From Bacteroides sp. CAG:545 (lineage in GTDB: Bacteria > Bacteroidota > Bacteroidia > Bacteroidales > UBA932): a DNA stretch of 64,000 nt. Below the pieces are notes generated by a model that saw only the letters and a program-made list of their open reading frames with translations, made no database searches and was not told the DNA's origin. Shown here in pieces: positions 50,764 to 60,278 of the stretch. The translations under genes and the position numbers were made by a program. Position 1 is the stretch's first letter. Each line of letters starts with the position of its first letter. The stretch covers positions 1-64,000 of the forward strand of contig HF996009.1 in assembly GCA_000432515.1 (NCBI GenBank). Direction: 5' to 3'.

Positions 50764-52263
50764 ATGACATTGACAAATAAAATAGCGATGACGGTTCTGC
50801 TCATCGCGCTTGCATTCACCGGCGTATCGTGTCAGAAGGACGTGAATCCTGAGAATGGGCGAGAGACCACATTGGACTTCGACCCGTTCGCAGGCTGGCG
50901 TCTTGACGAATTCGATGGGACGGTGGAGAGTTTCAAGGCTCCTAAGCCTCCGTTTGACTACACGCTGACTTATCAGTATGAGAAAGCGGAATTCTGTTCC
51001 CCTGAGAGAGGTTCCTATGAGCAGATGGAATACCATTTCAAGGACGGCAATGTCCCTCAGCCGTTCACTGTGGCACGACTCAAGACTTGCCGCAGTCTCA
51101 ACTGCACCCTGCATTATCTCGGAGTCTATTTCTGTGACTATCTGCGTTGCGACATTCCGGAAGAGGCTCTCGCCGTGCTCCGTACCCATTTCGAACGTGA
51201 ACGTGAGGCCGGATGCAAAGTCGTACTGCGCCACGCTTACTCATGGAGTGACAAGGCCGAGATGATGGAACCTGATCTTCCTCAGCTTCTCAGGCATATC
51301 CAGCAGCTCGCTCCTATCTGGGAAGAGTACAAGGATGTGATCTATGTGCTTCAGGCCGGATTTGTGGGCGTCTATGGAGAATGGCACACTACCACCAACA
51401 TCAAGACGGACGAGCAGAAGGGCACCATCGTGAAAGCGCTTCTGGACAGCTTCCCGAAAGACAGGATGGTGGCAGTCCGCACTGTCGGCCAGAAACGCAG
51501 CGCCATGAGCTACATTCTCGGCCGCCAGTACAAGCTTGCCGACACCGTGAACGTCACTACCGCTTTCAATGGTGACTACGGCTCCCGCCTTACGAACCAT
51601 TGCGACTGTTATTTCGTCAATTCCACGGACGGCGGAACATACGGCGGCACGCCTGACAAGAAGCTGCTCCGCACCGAGGGCAATTATACGACCATCGGTG
51701 GCGAGTCCTGCTTTCAGCGTGACTATACGTATTGCGAGTGCGGCTATGCGAACAAGCACATGCGCGATTTCCATCTTTCCTATCTCCGCATATGGAACGG
51801 TGAAATCGTGGATTACTGGAAGCAGAACAAGTGCCACACGGACCTCACCTCACGTGTCGGTTACCGTTTCGTGCTGAACGGAGCATCGTTCTTCGGACAT
51901 TTCACCGCCGGGGGAGAGTTCCTGATGAAATACTGTCTGACCAACTATGGCTTCGCGTCTCTGATCAATGAACGCAAACTCGAATTCATTCTCCGCAATG
52001 ACAATGACTGGACGGAAAAATATGTCTATGTCTCGAAAAAGGACCCGCGTGACTGGAAGGGATGCAGGCATTATGAATATGATGAGACACTTGTGCTGCC
52101 GGAAGGTCTGAAAAAAGGAGAGAGCTACACGCTCTTCATAAACCTTCCCGACATTGATCCGAAACTTCATGACAATCCTGATTTCAGCGTGCGTTTCGCA
52201 AACAAGGGCGTCTGGGACGAGGCGTTCGGCTACAACAGAGTGGCTTCATTTATAGCAGAATAA
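50764..52263 (+). CDS. DUF4874/DUF4832 lipoprotein, copy 2
   Basis: A 499-aa paralogue of the preceding protein with the same segments in order: FCSPERGSYEQMEYHF, CKVVLRHAYSWSD, QAGFVGVYGEWHT, TYGGTPDKKLLRTEGNY and SCFQRDYTYCEC. Its lipobox is Cys23 (FTGVSCQKD). The tandem pair arose by duplication and both copies are intact. The next SusC gene starts 22 bp downstream. Confidence 0.75.
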   Translation: MTLTNKIAMTVLLIALAFTGVSCQKDVNPENGRETTLDFDPFAGWRLDEFDGTVESFKAPKPPFDYTLTYQYEKAEFCSPERGSYEQMEYHFKDGNVPQPFTVARLKTCRSLNCTLHYLGVYFCDYLRCDIPEEALAVLRTHFEREREAGCKVVLRHAYSWSDKAEMMEPDLPQLLRHIQQLAPIWEEYKDVIYVLQAGFVGVYGEWHTTTNIKTDEQKGTIVKALLDSFPKDRMVAVRTVGQKRSAMSYILGRQYKLADTVNVTTAFNGDYGSRLTNHCDCYFVNSTDGGTYGGTPDKKLLRTEGNYTTIGGESCFQRDYTYCECGYANKHMRDFHLSYLRIWNGEIVDYWKQNKCHTDLTSRVGYRFVLNGASFFGHFTAGGEFLMKYCLTNYGFASLINERKLEFILRNDNDWTEKYVYVSKKDPRDWKGCRHYEYDETLVLPEGLKKGESYTLFINLPDIDPKLHDNPDFSVRFANKGVWDEAFGYNRVASFIAE

Positions 52264-52285
52264 CCATAACCAAACAAATAACTAT

Positions 52286-55200
52286 ATGTACCACAAAACG
52301 TTACATAAAATCTTCCTGATGTCCGCACTGCTTCTGTGCAGTCTTGGGGCATTTGCTCAGACGAGAGTTGTCAGCGGACAGGTCTTCGATGCGGCAAAGC
52401 AGCCTCTTATGGGCATTACAGTGATGTCGTCTCCTTCGAACGGAGTCGTGACCGACATGAACGGAGCATTTTCATTGACAGTTCCGTCGGAAACTGTGAC
52501 TCTCGAATTCGTCTGTCTCGGCTATTCGACAGTAAGACAGACAGTGCAGCCGGCGCAGGACAATATTACGGTCTATATGACCGAGGATGCGATGAACCTT
52601 CAGGAAACCGTCGTGGTCGGATACGGCGTGCAGAAGAAGGTAAATCTTACCGGAGCGGTTTCCACCGTCACTTCCAAGGAACTCGACAACAGGACCTCTC
52701 CGACACTTACCCACATGCTTCAGGGCTCTGTTCCCGGAATGTTCGTGTCCACATCCAACGGTTCGCCTGACGATGTCGCTTCCATCAACATCCGTGGTTA
52801 CAACTCCATCAACGGCGGTTCTCCGCTCGTGCTCATCGACGGTGTCGAGGGCGACATGGCCAAGGTCAATCCTCATGACGTGGAGTCCGTGTCCGTTCTG
52901 AAAGACGCTTCTTCCGCAGCCATCTACGGAGCACGCGCGTCATTCGGAGTCGTTCTCATAACCACCAAGAGCGGCAAGGACAGCAAGGGAAAACCGGTCG
53001 TTCGCTACAGCGGCAACGGCGGATTCTCTGTCCCGACCACACGCACCGACTATGAGTCGAGGGGTTATGACTCCGTCTATATCAATGACCTCTTCACTTT
53101 TGCCACCAACGGCACGAACTACACCCATTACACCGAGGAGGATATGCACCAGCTCTACATCCGCCGCAACGACAAGACCGAAAATCCTGAAAGACCTTGG
53201 GTGCTCCAGGAGATGAGGAACGGAAAGATGAGCTATATCTACTACTGCAACACCGACTGGTACAAGTCGCTCTATACGACAGTGAATCCGTTCACCCAGC
53301 ACAACATCTCAGTGTCAGGCGGTTCCGAGTATTTCAAATACTACCTTTCCGGCGGCTACGAGCACAAGGAAGGAACATTCCGTGTGCGTCCGGACAAGTA
53401 CAACAAGTACAACCTCCGCAGCAAGCTTGAGTTCAAGATAAACAAATACATCACGCTCAGCGACAACCTCGGCTTCTATACCTCGGACTACGACTGGCCG
53501 GGCAACGGAAACTACAACTATACGTTCATGTACTCACAAGTCCACGGACTTGCCAGCATTCCGCTCCGCAACCCTGACGGGACCAATGTGTACAAGACCA
53601 TCTTCACCGATTCCAATGTCACCAACGGCTGCCATATCGAGCTGCTTGACGACAAGAAAGTGAACAACAAGAAGAAATACAACTTCTCCAACACAGCTGA
53701 ACTCGGCATCCATCCGATTGAAGGTCTGGACATCCGTGCGAATTTCACCTATACCTTCAATAACGACCGTTCTACAAACCGTTGGGTACCTTGTACTTAC
53801 AGCATGTATCCGGGCGAGATTCTCACCGAAGACTACGGCCGTTTCCAGAACAAGCTCGAGGACAGTTTCGCCTACACCCGCTACATCGCGGCCAATGTCT
53901 ATGCGACCTACCATACATCCATAAAGGGCAAGCATAATATCAATGCCACTGCAGGTTACAACTACGAGACCCAGCACTACCGCTACACATACACCAGCGG
54001 AAACAACCTGTCTTCAGAGTACCTCAGCGAGTACAATCTCGTGCAGCCTAACTCCAAGGGCAGCAAGGAATTCTCTGTCAATGGAAACCAGACCGAATAT
54101 GCTCTCGCAGGTGTGTTCGCAAGGTTCAACTACGACTATATGGGCAAATATCTCGTTGAGGTCAGCGGACGTTACGACGGAACATCCCGTTTCGCGAGCA
54201 ACAGCCGTTGGGGCTTCTTCCCTTCAGCATCAGTGGGTTGGAAACTCTCTGAGGAGAAATTCTGGGAGCCGCTGAAGTCCTCATGGGACCTCTTCAAACT
54301 CAGATTCTCTTATGGCGCGCTTGGTAACCAGCAGGTTTCTGACTATGCATACATCCGTTCCGTCTCCACCTATAATCTCGGTTATATTTTCGAGAACGGA
54401 GCGTCCAACAAGCCTAACGGAGCCTCAGTCGGTTCTTCAAGTATGGATGGCCTGACATGGGAAACCACCTATCATTACAACCTCGGCCTCGACCTCGGCT
54501 TCCTCGGAAACCGTCTTGCTTTCTCCGGAGATGCATATATCCGTGATACCAAGGGTATGATTACTTCAGGGGAGGCTGTTCCTTCAGTCTATGGAGCGGC
54601 AGCGCCTAGCGCAAATGCTGCTAACCTGCGTTCAAAGGGTATTGAACTGACCCTGTCATGGAAAGACACTTTCACTCTCGCAGGCAGTCCTTTCACCTAT
54701 GGCGTGAGCGTGAACTACAGTGACTATATAACTAAGCTTACCAAATACAAGAACCCTTCCAAGGTGCTCGGAACCTATTATGAGGGCATGACATTCGGTG
54801 AGATCTGGGGCTTCCGTACTGACGGACTTTTCGAGTCTGACGCTGCGGCAGCGGAATACACTTCCAAGATCGACCAGTCTTATCTTCAGGGAAACCTGAC
54901 AGGCGGCTGGAAAGGCGGTGACTTGCGTATCCGCGACCTCGACGGAGATGACGTGATTTCACGTGGAGCCTACACTGTGGACAACTCAGGCGACCTCACC
55001 ATCATAGGAAACTCGCTTCCGCGCTTCCAGTACGGTGTCAATATTACTGCACAGTGGCTCGGCTTCGACTTCTCCATGTTCATCCAGGGCATCGGCCGTC
55101 TCAACTGGTACCCGCCAGCAGACAACCAGGCGTTCTGGGTAGCATATAACCGCCCTCAGGCGACATATATTCCTAAGAACTATATGGACAATGTCTGGAG

Positions 55201-55540
55201 CGATGACAATACCGGCGCATATTTCCCGCGTCCGAGAGGATTTCAGGCCAATAAGGGTACTACCTATCTGACGATGACCAATGACCGTTATCTCCAGAAT
55301 CTCGCATACTGCCGTCTGAAGAACCTCACTTTCGGATACACCATTCCGGAAAAGGTCCTCTCCAAGACGTTCATCAGCGCATTGAGAGTTTACTTCACCG
55401 GTGAGAACCTCGGCTATCTCTCGCCGCTCACCAAAGTCTCACGCTACATGGACCCTGAAGCGATGGCAAAGCAGAACTCATTCGGCTACTACTATCCTTA
55501 CCAGAAGTCATTTGTGTTCGGTGTGGACATAACATTCTAA
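52286..55540 (+). CDS. SusC/RagA-type TonB-dependent transporter (PUL 2, second pair)
   Basis: A 1084-aa importer with a signal peptide, carboxypeptidase-regulatory-like domain (VSGQVFDAAKQPLMGITVM, about 29-105), plug (INIRGYNSINGGSPLVLIDG and YGARASFGVVLITTKSG) and a barrel ending FGVDITF. It is longer than the other two SusC proteins in the window. A second SusC/SusD pair in one locus suggests that a distinct fragment of the same glycan is imported. Confidence 0.95.
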   Translation: MYHKTLHKIFLMSALLLCSLGAFAQTRVVSGQVFDAAKQPLMGITVMSSPSNGVVTDMNGAFSLTVPSETVTLEFVCLGYSTVRQTVQPAQDNITVYMTEDAMNLQETVVVGYGVQKKVNLTGAVSTVTSKELDNRTSPTLTHMLQGSVPGMFVSTSNGSPDDVASINIRGYNSINGGSPLVLIDGVEGDMAKVNPHDVESVSVLKDASSAAIYGARASFGVVLITTKSGKDSKGKPVVRYSGNGGFSVPTTRTDYESRGYDSVYINDLFTFATNGTNYTHYTEEDMHQLYIRRNDKTENPERPWVLQEMRNGKMSYIYYCNTDWYKSLYTTVNPFTQHNISVSGGSEYFKYYLSGGYEHKEGTFRVRPDKYNKYNLRSKLEFKINKYITLSDNLGFYTSDYDWPGNGNYNYTFMYSQVHGLASIPLRNPDGTNVYKTIFTDSNVTNGCHIELLDDKKVNNKKKYNFSNTAELGIHPIEGLDIRANFTYTFNNDRSTNRWVPCTYSMYPGEILTEDYGRFQNKLEDSFAYTRYIAANVYATYHTSIKGKHNINATAGYNYETQHYRYTYTSGNNLSSEYLSEYNLVQPNSKGSKEFSVNGNQTEYALAGVFARFNYDYMGKYLVEVSGRYDGTSRFASNSRWGFFPSASVGWKLSEEKFWEPLKSSWDLFKLRFSYGALGNQQVSDYAYIRSVSTYNLGYIFENGASNKPNGASVGSSSMDGLTWETTYHYNLGLDLGFLGNRLAFSGDAYIRDTKGMITSGEAVPSVYGAAAPSANAANLRSKGIELTLSWKDTFTLAGSPFTYGVSVNYSDYITKLTKYKNPSKVLGTYYEGMTFGEIWGFRTDGLFESDAAAAEYTSKIDQSYLQGNLTGGWKGGDLRIRDLDGDDVISRGAYTVDNSGDLTIIGNSLPRFQYGVNITAQWLGFDFSMFIQGIGRLNWYPPADNQAFWVAYNRPQATYIPKNYMDNVWSDDNTGAYFPRPRGFQANKGTTYLTMTNDRYLQNLAYCRLKNLTFGYTIPEKVLSKTFISALRVYFTGENLGYLSPLTKVSRYMDPEAMAKQNSFGYYYPYQKSFVFGVDITF

Positions 55541-55556
55541 TAAAGGAGGAATCTGT

Positions 55557-57350
55557 ATGAAAATCAAGAATATACTTTATATTACCGCAGTTGCCGCATT
55601 CGGCATTTCTGCGTGCAGTCTTGACAAGTTCCCTCTCGACAAGGAAACCTCAGACTCTTACTTTAAGGATGCGCCTCAGTTCGAGAACGTTTCCAATACA
55701 TTCTATGCCGACCTTTTCAAAGGCCCGTTCTTCGACGAAGAGAGCGACATCTGTTTCAAGACGAATCTTCCGATGAAGATACGTGGCGGAAAGCTCCGTG
55801 TGGTTCCGTCTTCCGGCGGCGGCTGGGACTGGGGCACTCTCCGCGACATAAACAATATGCTCGACAATCTCGGCAACTGTGCCGATGAATCAGTCAGAGC
55901 CGAGTACGAGGCGGTAGGACGTTTCTTCAGGGCGTATTTCTATTTCCTCAAGGTACGCGACTTCGGTGACGTTCCATGGTATGACCACGAACTCAGCGTC
56001 AAGGAACACAACGAGCTCTACAAGGCAAGAGACTCCAGGGACTATGTCATGAGCAAGATGCTCGAAGACATTGACTTTGCCGTCGCTAACCTCTCCACAG
56101 AAAAGAACCTGTACAAAATCTCCAAGTGGACAGCGCTCGCTTTCAAATCCCGTTTCTGCCTTTTCGAGGGCACATGGCGCAACTACCATGGCAATGACGG
56201 CGCCGAGCACGACGGAAATTACTGGCTCGCACAGGCGGCTTCTGCTGCCAAGGAGTTCATAACTACCTCACCTTACAAGATTTACAGCACAGGGAAACCT
56301 GCCGAGGACTATATGATGCTCTTCGCCTCACAGGTGGCAAACAGCGACGAGGTCATCCTCGCCAAGGCCTACAGTTATTCTCTCGGCCTTTCACACTTCG
56401 CCACCTACAACACTTTCGGACAGAATCAGTTTGCCTTCAACAAGAAGTTCGTGGACAGCTATCTTATGGCTGACGGAACTGAGTTCACTGCCAATGCCGG
56501 CTGGGAGACAAAGGAATACTATGAGGAGATGACTGGCCGTGATCCGCGCCTGGCCCAGACCATGCGCTGCCCGGGTTACCACCGCATTGACGCGGATTCC
56601 CTCATGGTCGGCGATTTCAATACCAGCTGCACCGGCTATCAGGTCGTGAAGTACGCGCAGAGCAACAATGTGCTCGAGACGGGACGCTGGATGGCTACTG
56701 ACAATGATATGCCTATCTTCCGTGCTGCCGAGGTCTATCTCAACTATGCCGAGGCTATGGCTGAGCGTACCGATGTAAATATTACTCAGGATGACATTGA
56801 TTTGAGTATCAAACCTTTGCGCGACCGCGTCGGAATGCCGAATCTGAAACTCGCTGATGCGAATGACTCTCCGAGTGCCTATATGTCAAGTGCAGAATAC
56901 GGCTATCCGAATGTGAAGGGCGCGAACAAGGGTGTCATCCTCGAGATCCGTCGTGAGAGGACGATTGAACTTGCGGAAGAAGGTGACTTCAGATGGTATG
57001 ACCTGATGAGATGGAAGGCAGGCAAGTGTATTGAGCAGAACTTCTACGGAATGTATTTCCTTGGTGTTGACCGCGGATTCGACCTCGACCATGACGGCCA
57101 GAATGAAGTCTGGATCTACACGAAGGAGAAGCCTGCAGACCTGGACGAGAAGGTCACTTACAATGTGCTTCAGGTCGGCAAGACCATCACTCTCAGCGGC
57201 AAGACCAATGGTTATGTGGACCCTCATCAGAAGACTCAGCATGTCTTCGACGAGTCCCGCGATTACCTGATGCCGCTGCCGTCTGAGGACCTGGCGCTCA
57301 ACAAGAATCTCAAGCAGAACCCTAATTGGGGAACCAAAAAGAAACAATAA
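55557..57350 (+). CDS. SusD/RagB-type glycan-binding lipoprotein (PUL 2, second pair)
   Basis: A 597-aa SusD homologue (lipobox Cys20, ISACSLDKFPLD). Typical blocks are YEAVGRFFRAYFYFLKVRDFGDVPW, PIFRAAEVYLNYAEAMAER and the C-terminal RRERTIELAEEGDFRWYDLMRWK. The C-terminal end reads LKQNPNWG. It follows its SusC by 16 bp. Confidence 0.95.
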   Translation: MKIKNILYITAVAAFGISACSLDKFPLDKETSDSYFKDAPQFENVSNTFYADLFKGPFFDEESDICFKTNLPMKIRGGKLRVVPSSGGGWDWGTLRDINNMLDNLGNCADESVRAEYEAVGRFFRAYFYFLKVRDFGDVPWYDHELSVKEHNELYKARDSRDYVMSKMLEDIDFAVANLSTEKNLYKISKWTALAFKSRFCLFEGTWRNYHGNDGAEHDGNYWLAQAASAAKEFITTSPYKIYSTGKPAEDYMMLFASQVANSDEVILAKAYSYSLGLSHFATYNTFGQNQFAFNKKFVDSYLMADGTEFTANAGWETKEYYEEMTGRDPRLAQTMRCPGYHRIDADSLMVGDFNTSCTGYQVVKYAQSNNVLETGRWMATDNDMPIFRAAEVYLNYAEAMAERTDVNITQDDIDLSIKPLRDRVGMPNLKLADANDSPSAYMSSAEYGYPNVKGANKGVILEIRRERTIELAEEGDFRWYDLMRWKAGKCIEQNFYGMYFLGVDRGFDLDHDGQNEVWIYTKEKPADLDEKVTYNVLQVGKTITLSGKTNGYVDPHQKTQHVFDESRDYLMPLPSEDLALNKNLKQNPNWGTKKKQ

Positions 57351-57381
57351 CCACTTTTTTAACAATTTAAACACAAACAAC

Positions 57382-58236
57382 ATGAAAAGAACATTTATGT
57401 TTTTTGCAGCCGCCATCATGATGGGTGCTGCAGTCGTTTCCTGCGACAAGTCATCTTCCACAAACAATAACGGTGGTGATGAAGGTGAAGGCGAGGTTCC
57501 TACAGAGTCTATCGCTATTGACGGAAACTTCGAGGACTGGGATGCCTGCAAGACAGCTGTAGTTGCAACTCTTCCTGCTGATGCCACCGATAAGGTTGCT
57601 CTCAAGACGGTTAAATTCACTTCTGATGCTGACTATATCTATTGCTATGCCGAGTTTGTAAACAATCTTCCTGCTCTTGAAAAGATAGATCCGTCTTGGG
57701 ATGGAAACGGTGCCTGGAATACAGGTGGTCTTGCCAAAGAACTTACATTGTTTATCGATACGGATGCGAACCCTAAGACAGGTATGGTGTACAGAGAGGT
57801 TGGACCTTTCAATCAAATAGGATTTGAAGTCGCTTGTGAACTCTACCAGTACATCGCTGTAGAGACCGGTAAGATCAATCTTGGCTGGAGTCAGTACAAC
57901 TATTGGGATCCTTCAGATGAAAGGGCTAAGGTGCAGGGTGAAGTACCGGAGGATGGTCATCCATACGAATGGCCTCCTTATTTGTGGGGAACTGATAATG
58001 GAGGAAACCTCGACAATACTCTTGTTGTCAGAAGTGATTTTCAGGCAAGACTTGTCGGAACTGTAGTAAAAGAAGAGTTTGCCATCAGCCGTGACGCTAT
58101 GGACCAGCTCCGCGGACAGAACAAGGTCAATATCAGCGTCCTCTCTTATGGTGGTGAGAAGTATGCTAAAGCGCTTTATGGCTATCTTCCTCAGGGCGGT
58201 GACAAGCAGTACATCACTCTTGAACTTATGAAATAA
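57382..58236 (+). CDS. Predicted glycan-binding lipoprotein 4, CBM9-like
   Basis: A 284-aa lipoprotein (Cys21) with an Asn/Gly/Glu linker and one module starting IAIDGNFEDWDA, a hallmark of CBM9-like sequences. Then come VKFTSDADYIYCYAEFV, LTLFIDTDANPKTGM and INLGWSQYNYW. It lies next to the second SusD and before a paralogue, where surface glycan-binding proteins are usual. Binding is inferred from fold pattern and place. Confidence 0.65.
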   Translation: MKRTFMFFAAAIMMGAAVVSCDKSSSTNNNGGDEGEGEVPTESIAIDGNFEDWDACKTAVVATLPADATDKVALKTVKFTSDADYIYCYAEFVNNLPALEKIDPSWDGNGAWNTGGLAKELTLFIDTDANPKTGMVYREVGPFNQIGFEVACELYQYIAVETGKINLGWSQYNYWDPSDERAKVQGEVPEDGHPYEWPPYLWGTDNGGNLDNTLVVRSDFQARLVGTVVKEEFAISRDAMDQLRGQNKVNISVLSYGGEKYAKALYGYLPQGGDKQYITLELMK

Positions 58237-58256
58237 CTTTCCCTACAAGTGAAAAT

Positions 58257-59033
58257 ATGAAAAAAACAATGAATTTTTTCGCTGCGGCAGTGATGGTGTC
58301 ACTCGCAGCAGTTGCCTGCAGCAAGGACAACGGCGGCAACAAGAACAACAATGACGATGACAGCAACGCCGACGTTGAGGGAGTCGTAATCGACGGAAAC
58401 TTCGACGATTGGGCAAAACTTCCGGAGGCTGATGTCGTGATGAAAGAGGTTGAGTCTGATGCTGACAAGAAAGCTGTCAAACTCGTAAAATTCTATGACA
58501 CGGACGAACTTCTTTACGTTTATGCGGAGGTTGATGCTGCTGTAATCGGAACAGCCTATACAGAGGCTGAGAAATGGGACAGTGGCAAGAGCCAGCCTCG
58601 TACCCTCCGTCTTATGTTTGATGCTGACAATAATGAAGATACAGGCGGAAAGATGCCTGAATTCCCTGAGGAGCCTAATGGCTATGATGTCCTGGTTGAC
58701 TCATACATCTGGTCTAATGCCGGTAAGATCAAGCTCGGTTGGAGCGAATGCTGGACTTACATTGATCCGGAAGCCAATAAACTGTTCCTGGGAATGAGTC
58801 CTGCTACAAGCCAGCAGAATGTGGCTTTGGACAATATGGTAGTATCTGCAGCAAATGTTGCGGGCTCTCTCGTCAAGGGCGGTTTCTATGGCGTTGAATA
58901 TGCAGTTGACAAGACAAATGTTCCTGACCTCGGCAAACAAGTCAGAGTTGTTGCCCTGTACGTAGATGATGGCTGGAACAATGCCGGCATCCTCCCATCC
59001 GACGGCACTTCCATCAAACTTACACTCAAATAG
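58257..59033 (+). CDS. Predicted glycan-binding lipoprotein 5, CBM9-like
   Basis: A 258-aa paralogue of the preceding protein (Cys21, ACSKDNGG) with an Asn/Asp-rich linker and VVIDGNFDDWAKL, LLYVYAEVD, LRLMFDADNNEDTGG and IKLGWSECWTY. It is the last gene before the hairpin at 59050-59083 and appears to close the second SusC/SusD block. Confidence 0.65.
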   Translation: MKKTMNFFAAAVMVSLAAVACSKDNGGNKNNNDDDSNADVEGVVIDGNFDDWAKLPEADVVMKEVESDADKKAVKLVKFYDTDELLYVYAEVDAAVIGTAYTEAEKWDSGKSQPRTLRLMFDADNNEDTGGKMPEFPEEPNGYDVLVDSYIWSNAGKIKLGWSECWTYIDPEANKLFLGMSPATSQQNVALDNMVVSAANVAGSLVKGGFYGVEYAVDKTNVPDLGKQVRVVALYVDDGWNNAGILPSDGTSIKLTLK

Positions 59034-59049
59034 CCTTTATAATTATCCA

Positions 59050-59083
59050 GAGGATGGCTATCAGTATGCAGATAGCCATCCTC
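59050..59083 (+). terminator. Hairpin after the second SusC/SusD block
   Basis: A perfect 13-bp stem GAGGATGGCTATC/GATAGCCATCCTC (59050-59062 with 59071-59083) with an 8-nt loop lies 16 bp after the stop. The T tract after it is poor, so termination may be partial. It also marks the left border of the AT-rich segment. Confidence 0.6.
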
Positions 59084-59122
59084 TCCAAATTCTACGCAGA
59101 AATAACCACTAAATACACGACT

Positions 59123-59470
59123 ATGAATACCGCTAAAACACTATTATTAATAACATTTGTCCTCTTGCCATTGATATCTTGTATGTCAGAGCCGTTGCAG
59201 GAGAAAGAAGCTATCGAAACTACTTCCGAAAAACCTTCCGTTAGTATGAAATCTATGACTAAGGCATCTTCTCAAATTGATAGCGTCGCGGTCAAGGACA
59301 AAATTCAGTCTGACTATGATTTTATTCTTATGAATCATATAGTTCGCTCCGATAGTGGACTTTATATTTTGTGTCTTGCTAAAGAAGAAGCGATTGAAAT
59401 AGGAATTCCGTCTGAACTATACGACAATTACTCATCTTTTGTTGAATCTTTAAATCCTACAAATAAATGA
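59123..59470 (+). CDS. Small lipoprotein of unknown function
   Basis: A 115-aa protein with a lipoprotein signal (lipobox Cys20, PLISCMSE). The start at 59123 is preferred to an in-frame ATG at 59054 because the latter lies in the hairpin and gives no signal. I recognise no domain. The stop overlaps the next start as ATGA (59467-59470), so the two genes are coupled. The DNA is AT-rich relative to the PUL genes. Confidence 0.65.
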   Translation: MNTAKTLLLITFVLLPLISCMSEPLQEKEAIETTSEKPSVSMKSMTKASSQIDSVAVKDKIQSDYDFILMNHIVRSDSGLYILCLAKEEAIEIGIPSELYDNYSSFVESLNPTNK

Positions 59471-60267
59471 AACGTGGTCTGATATATTGCTTTTTATCTG
59501 TTTTGTTTGTGGGATTGTCTCTTAGAACTGCTGCTGAAGACAATGGAGAACAAAAAGTGCGTAAGGCGTTGGACGAAATTTTCTCGGAACTTGACAAAAC
59601 GAGAATTCCAACTGGATTTCTTGAAGAGTATGCTGTTGATTACATTGCTATGGATAAATATGATGATAATCAGCAAGATACCACATTGATAAGTGTGGAC
59701 GTCATGACTTATCTCATGAAAGGTATTCGTAGTGCATCTGTAGGTGAAAAGCCTTTTGGAGATGTTGATGGAATTATATCCAAATATAAAAATGACAAAC
59801 CGGTAGCGGAGCGTACTGAAACTTATATCTTGTTTAATGCTTATAAATATAATTATATACCGGACTCTGCTGTTTCGGAGGGAAAAATCCAGGTGGTGAA
59901 TGACAAGGTTAAAGATGTTTATAAAAACGGATCATGGGTAAATCCCTATAGTGAACGCAAATTGATAGCATTTTCACCAATTGAACATACCGTTCCAATG
60001 GGCGTTGATTTTACATTTAAGTTTCTGCCTGAACAAGCGATGACCAATATGGGAATATCCCGAATAATTTTTGATGCTGGTGATGGGAGTTCTCCGAAAA
60101 ATATATATAAAACTTCGTTTACAGCTCATTATACATCTCCTGGTCGTAAGAAACTGCATATGACAGTGTGGTTAAATGGTATGACAGTAGGGGTTAATGT
60201 TATGTTGATGTCATTGATCCGCAAGAAGGAATCAATATCCCGACAAAAGGAGATATTGGAAAGGTAG
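59467..60267 (+). CDS. N-terminal part of a frameshifted alpha/beta-hydrolase-like secreted protein
   Basis: A 266-aa product with a signal peptide (GLIYCFLSVLFVGLSL). Residues about 200-240 look like a PKD/beta-sandwich segment (FDAGDGSSPKNIYKTSF, then YTSPGRKKLHMTVWL). From about 60200 the frame leaves sensible protein and stops at 60267. The adjoining frame reads VIDPQEGINIPTKGDIGKVV into the next ORF. One missing base near 60200-60208 would explain the split, so this and the next entry are probably one gene of about 1023 residues. Confidence 0.65.
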   Translation: MKRGLIYCFLSVLFVGLSLRTAAEDNGEQKVRKALDEIFSELDKTRIPTGFLEEYAVDYIAMDKYDDNQQDTTLISVDVMTYLMKGIRSASVGEKPFGDVDGIISKYKNDKPVAERTETYILFNAYKYNYIPDSAVSEGKIQVVNDKVKDVYKNGSWVNPYSERKLIAFSPIEHTVPMGVDFTFKFLPEQAMTNMGISRIIFDAGDGSSPKNIYKTSFTAHYTSPGRKKLHMTVWLNGMTVGVNVMLMSLIRKKESISRQKEILER

Positions 60268-60278
60268 TATATGGAGAC

